Positions 19,501 through 27,743 are shown, numbered from the stretch's first letter. The stretch is DNA of 64,000 bases from G963556115 sp963677015 (GCA_963677015.1 OY781533.1:3707848-3771847), one strand, 5' to 3'. Numbers and translations: made by a program. The notes: generated from the letters alone by a model not told the origin.

Positions 19501-19538
19501 TTCTGTTCTTTGGCGGCAGTATTGGTAGAGTCAGACAT
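13599..19538 (-). CDS. Giant multidomain glycosyltransferase/methyltransferase (1979 aa)
   Basis: Five enzyme-like domains in one chain, positions approximate. (1) Residues 25-300: GT-A-type glycosyltransferase with LLTFKR, a LREENLGCRKS stretch and IIIEDDVV metal-binding acidic pair. (2) 415-590: FkbM-type methyltransferase, IIDCGANVGTSCLYF, FAFEPD, FLKLDIEGVE. (3) 640-880: class I SAM methyltransferase, LLNLGCGTNFHP and VLEHFPKDKAENFL. (4) 917-1340: GT4-type transferase, SSKDSGGAGGAARRMHEA, WTLHDMYQFTGGCHYALDC and the SIADNFPNIMCEALACGTPV donor-binding segment. (5) 1563-1930: O-GlcNAc-transferase-like (SPINDLY/GT41) domain, with YLDSFPYSGATSLLDPL. It ends with a SEC-C zinc motif, PCSCGSGLKYKKCCG. 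A helical linker joins (4) and (5). No signal or membrane segment, so cytoplasmic. It probably glycosylates and methylates a glycan or protein such as flagellin; the acceptor is unknown. The start has an AGAGGA site. Confidence 0.85.
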   Translation of the reverse strand: MSDSTNTAAKEQKSADNITGSDNFELTTPVLLLTFKRLKETKSSFEQIRRARPQKLYIAGDGPRKDRPEEAEKVRETREYVLNNIDWECEVKTLLREENLGCRKSNSSAVEWLFTNEETGIIIEDDVVVSQDFFRYAQELLVRYKDTEQIMCITADNFQNGNRYNDDAYYFSQIPHCWGWASWRDSWKKYKEVEQHIPELVDNIRKGRIPQFTHNKAANYMWSHNLLQTYSNNVDSWAYIWTLANLYFQGLTCTPAVNLAKHIGYGEDSTHIKQPVEFSLIEIEKLNFPLKHPDSIACLQQADDFAYKRVFFVDRFNHVYQNENDNLKSEKSLPKIKPVFADNLPATNSIYPQEITAKESQTLFSKYLRSPRYQPTIISFLDYTFDLPDAQSFIWQFKDIFELENYKFQPKTRNPVIIDCGANVGTSCLYFSKTYPKSHIFAFEPDKKVYSYLQKNLKNNSIENVTLFNNAVWTKECELEFNSEGADGGTLLLSGKNMIKVKAVRLNDFLSQFTYIDFLKLDIEGVEDIVLKDCISNLHKVENLFIEYHSFYGKKQNYDELLKILTDNNFRYYTTTANNIPKPFFNKNRYGTMDLQINIYATHEPSAAARIINSTSSEPVDSTNELELRKNIFTRHLNSAKPRLLNLGCGTNFHPQWTNIDFTSTGKDVIAYNLLNGIPAEDESYDVIYHSHVLEHFPKDKAENFLQECFRVLKPGGLLRIAIPDLEQIARLYIEKLEQAANGNSAAENDYDWMMLELFDQTVRNQSGGDMQQYLGSDTLTNLDFIRQRIGIYADSIRNSCLNARKHGNIPANNNIDTTPENLARIGAFRMGGEVHQWMYDRFSLQRLLKHAGFSHIATVSAYESSFSDFPSYNLDVRNGNIIKADSLFIEAIKPDHTTAENSTTTANKTKSGVFLDNGGLKVVTLSSKDSGGAGGAARRMHEAILKAGADAVMIVLDKATTSERVAEIEIPIPGLDKSKPSAQLFYAFNLIQQRLTNYPERKIPSMFTSTEAIINFTDLATVFAEADIIHVHWIDGFFDYKNAPGVFQNKKIVWTLHDMYQFTGGCHYALDCRNYTTGCEGCPQLGEPVSCNFTKECIQIKAQAYNQLDINIVSPSKWLSDCAGSSKLMQKFPRRVIPNTFDTSKFTPVEMQQARNKFEIDTDKCVILFGADHILNPVKNLGAVIDSLKTLSDSGSINPATIQLVLFGAGKINENNYPFQIRQLGKIATPEDMAYVYSCADFLVLPSIADNFPNIMCEALACGTPVVGFSIGGLPDLITHEETGYLARPFSAEKLQQGITWGITTARGNTAMRQKCRNIIETSLTEEIIASKMLAFYTDLLSGSTTGAGNTSTTTENTSISGNDQLRTEYINAILAAADPVAIAAGFTQKISAWLNTVLLPHRNLSQEESLLKDQCLKILESNASADNDYLQALLLAVVLIPVEELPLTINIYKQPEAIQSLLTLYIFSFKELADHPGFTETTARHMRTYLQMLTAACNKNPAKAGILIASAFTTLKKIPAYCASGGLYEIMKSFAELMQRLLIINKAAISHQFSEHESKQKIRLGILLQGLSEHTETYATLPTFINLDRDKYEISVFVLRITNSSQEQQYKKHFDHLIEISATDIPKSVRMIREQNLDILLIGTNITALANHNALISTHRLARIQAVHFCNPCTTGINNVDYFITGDNFNLKQEDFTEKLIFTKYSGVCFEGNTVVKPAAYTITRKDLGLPDNATVFITGANFYKFTYELKEFWAKLLKEIPDSYLLTLPFGPAWTNKYPVNEFIASINKQLQDNDIDPARIIIMKPLPTREDVRRAVGVCDIYLDSFPYSGATSLLDPLSNNLPVICLKTETIRGGQGSGMLEDIGLTELIANTEDEYIAIAKKLVNDTEYRASISATIKERMSNNPPFLNTAEYSSDMDRIYTQMLNDYEANISTATDDNNSKTQENIQKEHPKPNDPCSCGSGLKYKKCCGKKQ

Positions 19539-19559
19539 GAAGATTTATTCCTCTTAAAA

Positions 19560-20525
19560 TTAGCGGGATTTTTTTATATCTGTAGCCATTACAATTATAA
19601 GTGTAGCCAGCAGTATTACGGTAGTACCCTGTACCAGACTACCGGTAAAGTCAACAATGATATTTGTGAGTAAGACAGTAATAATACCGCCTAGAAAAGC
19701 ACCTATAATATCAAGTTTTCCACCGGAGAATTTATTTCCGCCGATAACTGCTCCAAGCAGAACTGCCGGTAACCATGAAAGAAGCGGAAAACTGATAATA
19801 CCGATACTGGTTTGTGGAATATTAACCAGCATAATACCACCGGCACCGGCGAAAAGTCCGCTAAGAATATAGGACTGAATTATACTGCAGTCCGGATTGA
19901 TTCCAGCTTCTATGGCTGCTTCTATTGAAGAGCCGGTGGCGCGAAGGTTTCGTCCAAATTTAGTTAATGAAAAGATAAGTGCAATTATAATACATATCGC
20001 AGTAATAATATAGAGAGTATTATTGGCTATTGCTCCGAGATTATTCAGAGCCAGAAATTCTCCGATATTATCTGAGCTGTTATTAAAAATCAGAAACAGC
20101 AGGTAGAGTATAACACAGGGAACAGTAAAACTGCCGAAGTATGCTGGGATATATTTACGGGTAATAATTTTTCCTGTACATAAACCAACAATGGCACTGC
20201 CTATGATACCGCAGATTACAGCAACAATGATAAATGTATTGTCCGGTGTATCACCGCTGAATTTATCGAATACAAGTTTTGCGATAGTAAAGCTGATTAT
20301 GCAGTTGATCGGCAGGCCTAAATCTATTACTTTTCCAGCCATTACAATCGCACTTGCTACTGCAAGTAAACCTATCGCCAGAGCGCTGATAATTAAATCT
20401 CCAGTAATAGCTGTAAAATAGGAGTAGGAGGCAAAAATAATTATCAGTAGAACTATTTTGTGAGTAATAAACCATCCGCGTGTGTTAGAGGATGGAGAAA
20501 GCTTCGAGTTTTCCGCTTGTGACAT
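19560..20525 (-). CDS. ABC transporter permease, sugar (RbsC-like) type (321 aa)
   Basis: A multi-spanning hydrophobic protein with the family loop FGRNLRATGSSIEAAIEAGI that contacts the ATPase, and a GG-rich end SWLPAVLLGAVIGGNKFSGG. This fits the BPD_transp_2 (ribose/xylose) group. The ATG at 20525 has a GAGGAG site 10 nt upstream and overlaps the ATPase gene by 41 bp; the frame stays open to 20585 but that start is less likely. Compared with the permease at 56015 it is more diverged from typical members. There is no periplasmic binding protein in this operon. Confidence 0.78.
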   Translation of the reverse strand: MSQAENSKLSPSSNTRGWFITHKIVLLIIIFASYSYFTAITGDLIISALAIGLLAVASAIVMAGKVIDLGLPINCIISFTIAKLVFDKFSGDTPDNTFIIVAVICGIIGSAIVGLCTGKIITRKYIPAYFGSFTVPCVILYLLFLIFNNSSDNIGEFLALNNLGAIANNTLYIITAICIIIALIFSLTKFGRNLRATGSSIEAAIEAGINPDCSIIQSYILSGLFAGAGGIMLVNIPQTSIGIISFPLLSWLPAVLLGAVIGGNKFSGGKLDIIGAFLGGIITVLLTNIIVDFTGSLVQGTTVILLATLIIVMATDIKKSR

Positions 20526-21783
20526 ATTTATAAATCTCCTCATCTGTCCAGTTATTTTTTGATCTTGCTGCAGAGAGTTCACCATTGTGAACTATTGCGA
20601 TTGTATCACTGATACCCTTCAATTCGTCGATTGAAGTTGTGAATAAAATAATAGCCTTACTCTGCATTTTAATTTCGTTTATTAAAAGGTAGAAATTTTT
20701 TCTATCGGTTATATTAAGTCCATATACCGGGTCTATCAGAACTATGATATTGCCTTGAAAGCTCCGTAGTTTACAGCATCTGGAATCGTAATCAAGCTCT
20801 GCTTCACGTTTACCGTTGAAAATATTTATTCCTGCTTTTTGTCTTTTATTCGGGGATATTTTTTTCGCTTGCAGGTTACTGTGATTTGCACTCAGAACTC
20901 CGCCGGTTGATGGGGTTTTTCCGGTGAGAATATCAAGGATTTCAGAGATGCCGGATCCGATAAGTCCAAAGAGTCCGCAAATTTCTTTTTCTCGAATATT
21001 TACGGAGGCATCTTTGAGCATTGTACCTTTGAGTCCGAGCGATTCCATTATGATGTTATTATTACGCGAAGAGTCGGCTGTCGGGAAAATGCTGTTGCCG
21101 TCTATAGAGTATAGGTTTTCTTTGATGCCGGTAAAATCTTTGTCAATACTGCTGACACTTCCGTCTCTGATACTGATGAAGTTGTCAACAAACGGCATAT
21201 TATCTGTAATACCCGGGATAAATATAATGGTTTTTCCCGCACTTTTTAAATCGCGTAGTATGGAAAAATAGGTATTTCTTTCTTCACGGGTGAAGGCAAG
21301 GTCAAGTTTGTTGCATAATAATATTCTTGCCGTACTTAGAGTTGCTTTAGTAAGTAAGAGCAGTCGCGACTGAGCGGCTGAGAGTGTACCGGCGGCAGTA
21401 TTCAGTGGAATATTGGTTAGGCCGGTTTTATTCAGGGCATTTTTAACTGCTGTAACCGAGGTTTTGCCAGTAAGACCGAGCAGTATATTATCTTTAATGC
21501 TTAGATCGGGAGCGAGTGAGGCTTCTTCTGAGATATACATGATACCGGCTTTTAAAGCTGTAGCTGTATTTCCCGGTTTATATGGTTTATCATGAAAACT
21601 GATACTGCCGCTGCTGGCGGTGTCTTTGCCGGCGAGAATATCAAGAAGTTTCTCTTTACCGTTGCCATTGAGTCCGATCAGAGCATTGATACTGTTTTTT
21701 TCAATATTCAGATTCAGATTATATAAAACGCTGTTATGATCTGAATCTTTACTCAGTTCTTTAATTTGGAGAATATTACTCAT
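20485..21783 (-). CDS. Degenerate two-domain ABC ATPase, RbsA-like (432 aa)
   Basis: Two nucleotide-binding-like halves in the RbsA/MglA arrangement, but with key residues missing. Half 1: Walker A is GLNGNGKEK (residues 37-45; Ser/Thr after the Lys replaced by Glu), the signature is LSAAQ (134-138), and Walker B ends ILLCNKLD (155-161), without the Asp-Glu pair. Half 2: Walker A is GLIGSGISE (273-281, no Lys; loss of that Lys is also seen in normal RbsA second halves), and Walker B is IVLID followed directly by PVYGLN (347-357), so the catalytic Glu is absent. About 70 residues that should contain the second signature are missing compared with the usual 500-residue length. ATP hydrolysis is doubtful. 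It is translationally overlapped with the permease and lies 38 bp after the pseudokinase gene. Confidence 0.8.
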   Translation of the reverse strand: MSNILQIKELSKDSDHNSVLYNLNLNIEKNSINALIGLNGNGKEKLLDILAGKDTASSGSISFHDKPYKPGNTATALKAGIMYISEEASLAPDLSIKDNILLGLTGKTSVTAVKNALNKTGLTNIPLNTAAGTLSAAQSRLLLLTKATLSTARILLCNKLDLAFTREERNTYFSILRDLKSAGKTIIFIPGITDNMPFVDNFISIRDGSVSSIDKDFTGIKENLYSIDGNSIFPTADSSRNNNIIMESLGLKGTMLKDASVNIREKEICGLFGLIGSGISEILDILTGKTPSTGGVLSANHSNLQAKKISPNKRQKAGINIFNGKREAELDYDSRCCKLRSFQGNIIVLIDPVYGLNITDRKNFYLLINEIKMQSKAIILFTTSIDELKGISDTIAIVHNGELSAARSKNNWTDEEIYKYVTSGKLEAFSIL

Positions 21784-21821
21784 ATTATTCCTTGTTTTAT
21801 TCTGTTGTGCGTGACTAAAAG

Positions 21822-24800
21822 CTATCTATCGGCGGTGTATCCCAGCTCGACGGCTTTCTGTTTGTATTCATCGGCTTTCTGCTGATCCTGTTCTACGCCA
21901 CTGCCATTGGCATACATCAATGAAAGACGTACGTAGGCACGGGGTACATTACTTGCTGCAGCTTTTTCATACCATTCTCTGGCCAGTTCAAGATTTGTAT
22001 CAATACCCCAGCCGTTCTGGTACATCATTCCAAGGTTCAGCATAGCGTTACCATAACCGCCTTCAGCAGCTTTAGTATACCATTCAAGTGATTTCTGCGG
22101 ATCTTTTTCCACACCTTTAGCAAAGCCGTAGCAGACGCCAAGACTGTTCATAGAAGCAGGGTTACCTAATTCAGCCGCTTTTTTATAGAATTCAACAGCT
22201 GAGGCATAATCTTTCTTACCATAATAATATACATTGGCGACATTATTTAAAGTGTAGGATTTTACTTCGGTATCATTGGCTGCAGCATCGATAACCTTCA
22301 TATAATCATTTAAGGCGATATCAAATTTTCCTAATCCGGCATTGGTGTCAGCACGGTTTATACGCAGGCGTAAATTTTCCGGATCAAGATCTATACCGCT
22401 ACTATAGGCTTCAATAGCTTTATTAAAGTCTTTTTGGGCTCTTAGACGGTTTCCTTCTTCAAGTAGGAGTGCTGCCTGATGCTGCATATCCTGTGCCGGA
22501 TTTTCAGTAGTTGGAGGATTAACCGGGAGCTTTACAACCGGTTCTTTGGGTTTGGCACTGATTGTTTTATTAAGCAGTGACAGGCCATCCGGGTTATTTT
22601 CATAACCTTTGATTTTAAGTGCTTCATTGAACATTGCTTCTGCAACTTCATATTGTTTCAGTTCAAGCTGGCGTTTTCCTTCCCGGATGAGCGCTTCAAA
22701 TTCTGCTCTGCGTCTGATGGATTCAAGATCAGCATCTGCAGGAATAAGGCCATTCTGCAGGATGTCTTCGGTTACATCACCAATTTCCGGCACCGGCTTA
22801 TTCTGCGCCTGTGCTGCAGCTCTGAGGCCTGCAAGAGCGTCGGGATCGTTTTTGAATTCAGCAAGACTTAGAATTATACGGAAAGTATCTTCAGCTCTGG
22901 GCCAATCTGAGGCTTCGAGCGCTTCACGACCCTGGGTCATAAGTGAGTTATATTTATCCTGCGCCTCTGCTGAAACCTTTGGTCTGTTTTTCAGTTCCTC
23001 TATCTGTTTCAGTGCATCTTTGGCTACTTCATCCTCTTCGTAGCCCGGAATCTTTAAAATCAGTGAATAGCTGTTTCGAGCACCGTCAAGATTGCCGCTG
23101 CTGATTTGCAGTTCACCGCTTTTTAGCAGTTTATCATAAATCCCTTTATTTTTGGCACGTCTGGCAGCTATTGCTTCAGGGCTGTTGTCATTTTCCAGCT
23201 TCATTTTTTTCGCGGTCATAAGCAGAGCGGATGCTACCGGATCATCTTCAAAACCCTTCATATTCTGCGCTATCTCAAGCATCTGTATGGCAGCATTGAA
23301 GTTTCCGTCACTTAAAAACTGCTTTGCCTGAGCAATTGCCATGTTATGACTGGCGATATCACGTTCGTCTGATTTAATATTCAGTTCCTGATTATCTTGC
23401 GCGGTTTCTTCAGGCGCATCTGCTGCTTCTGCTACACTCTGACCTATCTGAGCGAGGGTATCGTCGTCATCTTCGCTGTAGTCTATAGCTGATTTATACA
23501 GGTAGATGGCTTGTGGCCATTGTTTCTCTTTCAGCTGTGCGGTGGCATTTCCAAGGATTGCCGCATAGTTTGAAATAGTCGAGCTGCCGGGAGTGTTTGC
23601 ATTTTCACGTTCTTTAACCGCAGTATTAAGACCTGCCTGCGCATCCCCCTGATCTGGGGAATCAGGAAGTGCCAGAGCAAGGCGGAAAGCCTGTTCTGCC
23701 ATTGACCATTCCTGATTTGAAAGGAACTTTTCTGCAATATTAATCAGTTTGACATATTCTTTGCCGAATCTGCTTTCGGAGATCTCCTGCTGCAGTGGCT
23801 TGCGCGGTGGAGTTTTGATATCGGTATTTTCTGTACTGGAAGTGTTATTTGCATTATCTGTTTCTTCCAGTGAGGCAAGGACGTCTTCAAGTTCTGTTTT
23901 GGATAGACCTGAGGTATCGGATTTAACAGTTTCAGCCGGATTGAGTTCGGCAAGTTCTTTTGAGATATCTGCAATTGATTCTTCTGTAAGCAGATCATCA
24001 ATATCATCATCCGGTTTATTTTCTTTGATAGCTGCAAGAAGAGAATTTCTGTTATCTTTTTCCAGTCTATCCAGTTCCTCAAGGTTCTGTTTGATTTCAG
24101 GGGATTCCTGATATCCAGGAACCATTGAAGCAATAGTATATAATCTTCTAGCGGAGGCAAAATCCTGACTGGCTTTTAAATCATTTCCTGCTGCAAAGAA
24201 AGCATTGAAATACTTTGACAGACTGTCGGTATCAAGTTCTTCGGGCAAATGTTTGATTGGAAGAGGTAATGCCAGTTTTGGTGTGCTGGCGAGATATATT
24301 GTGTCACGATTTGTATTGCCATTAAATTTTTCAGCGTATTCTTTTGAGAGATCACGGTCTCTATCCACGCCGCGTCCACGCCGGTACATTTCAGCAAGCT
24401 GTCCCCAGGCAATAGGTAGAGTATTGCTTTGAGCCGCCTGATTAAAATATTTGAAAGCTTCTTCATAATTACGTCGTACCCCACGCCCCTGATAATAGGC
24501 CATCCCCAGATTAAATTCGGCTTCAGGCAGCTTTTCAGCGGCAGCTTTTTCAAAGAACTGGACGGCAGTGTCGTAATCTTTATCAACGCCGAATCCATTC
24601 ATGTACATATAGCCGAGATTATTCAGAGCTATAGGGTCTGCGTCATTCCGGTTTTTTTCATAATATTCTTTTGCAGTCTGATTATTGTAGTCAAAGTCTT
24701 CATTTTTCTGACTGTCTCGAACTTCCAGATAGATCCAGCCGAGAATATTATTACACAGTTCTTTGAGACCGTCCGTTTGGGTATCTGTGGCAACCTGAGA

Positions 24801-27743
24801 AAATAATGGTACAGCTTTGGCATAATTATCTGTTTTATAATATGTAAGAGCCTGGCCGAGAATAGCTGGTTCATAATCAGAATTTATCTCCAGTGCCTGA
24901 GTAAAATTACCCAGAGCCTTTTCGGTATCTCCGGCTTGCAGATAGGCACTGCCACGTAATATATAAGCGTCAATCTGATTGGGAGCTTCCACTATAGCCT
25001 TACCGAAATCACGAATTGCACCTTCTACATCTTTATTAAGAAGCTTATCTTTTCCTGAATCAATATACTGATTATAATTTTTAGCTCTGGTACTTACTTT
25101 GTTCAGTTCTTCTGCGAATATAACACCTTCTTTTGCCGCATCAGCATTATCAAAACCCGGGATAAGCAGTGCATCACGGAAAGATTTTGCGGCATTAGTA
25201 TAATCATTGGTGTTGATATTTTTCATACCTGTAAGCAGAAGATTGTCATATTGTTCTCTATTGTCAGCAAGTCTGCTTTTATTAATGGCTTCCTTACGGC
25301 CTGTCAATGCTTCCTGACTGGCGGAGTAGCCTTCAATTTCCAGAGCTTTGCCGTATGCCTGTTCGGCTTCACGCCACATTTGTGCTTTTAGGTAAGTGTT
25401 CGCATTATTCAGCAGTCTGTTAAATTCTGTACGGAGTGCGGTCTGTTTGGCCTCATGAAGTCTTTTTTCTTCCTGTTCTTTGTGGTTAAGAGCGGTTTTT
25501 TTACCGTTAAGAGCTTCTTGATTATCGGTGTAACCGGGAACTTCCAGAGCCATGGCATAGGCGGCAGCAGCTTCATTCCAGCGTTTTTGTGCCATAAGCT
25601 TTTCGGCTTCGGTGAATGCGGCATTAAACTGGGTTTTGAGTTTACGTTCTTCTTCTTCTTTCTGCAGTTGTTCCTGTGCAATTTTCTTTAGTGCATCTTG
25701 TGCCAGTTTTCGCCCATTAGCAGCATCTTCGTTGTTTTCATATCCTGGAATACTCAAAGCCCAGGCGAATGAAAGTTCCGCTTCTTCATATTTTTCCTGG
25801 GTAAGGAGATCTTCTCCTTCAGCGAGTGCATCTTCAAAACGAATTTTTCTAATATGACCAACTATTTGATCAGCTCTTGGGTCGTCACTGAAATCCTTAA
25901 TATTTTTGGCTTGAAGAATGAGAGCTTCCGCTTCTTCAAGTTTTTTATTGTTTAGAAGGGTTTGGGCATCTGTAAGGTTCTTTTCAAATGCCTCTTCATT
26001 TTTTCGTTTCAGCTGAGCCGCTTGTAAAAGTCCGGCAGCTTCACTGGTATTATTGATCTTTTCAGCTTTGGTATATTCCGCAATCGCCTGAGCATACTGT
26101 TTATCTTTCATAGCATTATTACCAGCAGTAATAGCCTGTTGGTATTCTGCGGCAAGTTGCTGCTGTTCTGCGAGTTTCCGTTTATTTTCTGCTTCTTTTT
26201 CAAGCTTTTGCTGTTTTTCTTTTTGCTCTTGAATTTTTTTTGCTTCTTCTTCAGCTTTTGCTGTTTTTGTTTCTTCTTCTTTATTTAGAGCTAAAGCAAG
26301 TTTTTCAGGTTCTTCATTAGTATTATCAGTCTTTATAGACCCGGCTTCTTCCGGTATTTGCAGCTCCTGACCGGTCTCGGAAGATTCAGGAGACATGAAG
26401 TAGTAGCCAATGCCTCCGGCACCGATTATAACGCAGGCAGCAATTCCAAGTTTCAGCCATATTTTTGAGCCGGTTTTATTCAGTTCCGGCGATATTTCAT
26501 TGATATCGGGAATTTCAGGTTCAATAAAGGGTTGAGGAAGGTCGGCTTCAGTCAGTGTCTGTTCGGATTTAAATGTTGGTTTTTCAGTGTTATTGTTATC
26601 TGTTTCCGCTGCAGCAGGTGCTGAAGTGTTATTTGCTGATTCCTCTGCTGATACGGGTTCGCTATCGTCAATATATACTGATTCTAATTCGGAGGGTATT
26701 TCCGGATTAGAATTCTGATTATCTTGTAATAGTGTGAGAGATTTTGGATTATTGCCGTCACGGCAGGCTTCAAGATCAGCAATCAGCTCAGCAATGTTAT
26801 TGTATCTTTCTTGCGGATTGAGTTGGGTTGCTTTAATAATAACGGATTTAAGATTATCAGCGATATTGATAAAATCTTCTTCTCCAAGAGATTCCTCACC
26901 ATTTTTGCATGCTGTTATAATATCAAATAATGTTCTGTATTTTTGCCATGGTCGTTGTCCTGAGAGATAAAAGTAGAGTATTCCTCCCAGAGCATAAATA
27001 TCTTCTTTTTCAGATATTTGCTGTTTTGATTCTTTACCCTGCAGTATTCCTGGAGAAGTAAAAGCAAAGAGAGGTTTGAATTCGCTTCCGCCACCGATAT
27101 CAAGGGCTGCACTGATATTAGGAATAATTCCGCTGGCGAGGAGTTTTATCTGACAGATTCCATTTGGTTGCGGCAGCGCGAAAATGTTTTCAGGACAAAT
27201 ATTCTGGTGAATAATTTTATTACTGTGTAAAGATGCGACAGCTCTGGAAACTTGAATCAGAAGATTAATTTTGCCTTCCTGAGTGAAAGTTTCAAAAAGT
27301 TTTTCTGTTGGCATGCGTTTTTCCAGTGATTCAGTTGCAACATATACTTTGCCGTCGACTGATCCTGAAGCATATACTGTAATAAGATTCGGGTGTTGTG
27401 TATAAAGAAAAAGATTATGTCGAGAATTAAAAAAATCAGTATCGAAACTACTGATAGATTCGATAAAAGTTGCAGATCTTGGCGGTAACGGAATATTCTG
27501 GGTTTCAAGAATAGTTCTGATTGTCTGGTTATCAAGATTTTTCTCACTCAGTTTCTGGGCGAATTTCTCAGCTTCCAGAGCACGTTTTTTGAGAGTCAGA
27601 CCATTTATCTGAGTGTAGGCATAAAGCATATCATAATCAAATTTATCTAGGTTGATCTCTGCTTTATATATTGTAAATAAAGCATTCTTTGTAATAACAC
27701 CTTCTTTGGTGTATACATTTTCAATGGGTTCCTGTGAAGCCAT
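21822..27743 (-). CDS. Giant pseudokinase-transmembrane-TPR/Sel1 protein (1973 aa)
   Basis: Residues about 1-330 resemble a Ser/Thr protein kinase (ASLHSNKIIHQNICPENIF and a GILYFYLSGQRPWQ lobe), but the catalytic HRD is HQN (about 178-180), the following Lys is Pro, and the DFG position reads ASG, so it is a likely pseudokinase. An acidic linker leads to one transmembrane segment (about 434-455, GIAACVIIGAGGIGYYF) and then a Glu/Lys/Gln-rich coiled coil. Beyond it are at least ten degenerate 50-70-residue repeats of form AL-IPGYENN-DA-(N)G, ordinary TPRs (about 890-1010), Sel1 repeats (about 1040-1150), more PGY repeats, and a C-terminal block of TPR plus three Sel1 repeats (about 1780-1973). 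Topology suggests the kinase-like part in the cytoplasm and the repeats outside. A strong GGAGG site precedes 27743. First gene of a five-gene operon. Confidence 0.82.
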   Translation of the reverse strand: MASQEPIENVYTKEGVITKNALFTIYKAEINLDKFDYDMLYAYTQINGLTLKKRALEAEKFAQKLSEKNLDNQTIRTILETQNIPLPPRSATFIESISSFDTDFFNSRHNLFLYTQHPNLITVYASGSVDGKVYVATESLEKRMPTEKLFETFTQEGKINLLIQVSRAVASLHSNKIIHQNICPENIFALPQPNGICQIKLLASGIIPNISAALDIGGGSEFKPLFAFTSPGILQGKESKQQISEKEDIYALGGILYFYLSGQRPWQKYRTLFDIITACKNGEESLGEEDFINIADNLKSVIIKATQLNPQERYNNIAELIADLEACRDGNNPKSLTLLQDNQNSNPEIPSELESVYIDDSEPVSAEESANNTSAPAAAETDNNNTEKPTFKSEQTLTEADLPQPFIEPEIPDINEISPELNKTGSKIWLKLGIAACVIIGAGGIGYYFMSPESSETGQELQIPEEAGSIKTDNTNEEPEKLALALNKEEETKTAKAEEEAKKIQEQKEKQQKLEKEAENKRKLAEQQQLAAEYQQAITAGNNAMKDKQYAQAIAEYTKAEKINNTSEAAGLLQAAQLKRKNEEAFEKNLTDAQTLLNNKKLEEAEALILQAKNIKDFSDDPRADQIVGHIRKIRFEDALAEGEDLLTQEKYEEAELSFAWALSIPGYENNEDAANGRKLAQDALKKIAQEQLQKEEEERKLKTQFNAAFTEAEKLMAQKRWNEAAAAYAMALEVPGYTDNQEALNGKKTALNHKEQEEKRLHEAKQTALRTEFNRLLNNANTYLKAQMWREAEQAYGKALEIEGYSASQEALTGRKEAINKSRLADNREQYDNLLLTGMKNINTNDYTNAAKSFRDALLIPGFDNADAAKEGVIFAEELNKVSTRAKNYNQYIDSGKDKLLNKDVEGAIRDFGKAIVEAPNQIDAYILRGSAYLQAGDTEKALGNFTQALEINSDYEPAILGQALTYYKTDNYAKAVPLFSQVATDTQTDGLKELCNNILGWIYLEVRDSQKNEDFDYNNQTAKEYYEKNRNDADPIALNNLGYMYMNGFGVDKDYDTAVQFFEKAAAEKLPEAEFNLGMAYYQGRGVRRNYEEAFKYFNQAAQSNTLPIAWGQLAEMYRRGRGVDRDRDLSKEYAEKFNGNTNRDTIYLASTPKLALPLPIKHLPEELDTDSLSKYFNAFFAAGNDLKASQDFASARRLYTIASMVPGYQESPEIKQNLEELDRLEKDNRNSLLAAIKENKPDDDIDDLLTEESIADISKELAELNPAETVKSDTSGLSKTELEDVLASLEETDNANNTSSTENTDIKTPPRKPLQQEISESRFGKEYVKLINIAEKFLSNQEWSMAEQAFRLALALPDSPDQGDAQAGLNTAVKERENANTPGSSTISNYAAILGNATAQLKEKQWPQAIYLYKSAIDYSEDDDDTLAQIGQSVAEAADAPEETAQDNQELNIKSDERDIASHNMAIAQAKQFLSDGNFNAAIQMLEIAQNMKGFEDDPVASALLMTAKKMKLENDNSPEAIAARRAKNKGIYDKLLKSGELQISSGNLDGARNSYSLILKIPGYEEDEVAKDALKQIEELKNRPKVSAEAQDKYNSLMTQGREALEASDWPRAEDTFRIILSLAEFKNDPDALAGLRAAAQAQNKPVPEIGDVTEDILQNGLIPADADLESIRRRAEFEALIREGKRQLELKQYEVAEAMFNEALKIKGYENNPDGLSLLNKTISAKPKEPVVKLPVNPPTTENPAQDMQHQAALLLEEGNRLRAQKDFNKAIEAYSSGIDLDPENLRLRINRADTNAGLGKFDIALNDYMKVIDAAANDTEVKSYTLNNVANVYYYGKKDYASAVEFYKKAAELGNPASMNSLGVCYGFAKGVEKDPQKSLEWYTKAAEGGYGNAMLNLGMMYQNGWGIDTNLELAREWYEKAAASNVPRAYVRLSLMYANGSGVEQDQQKADEYKQKAVELGYTADR

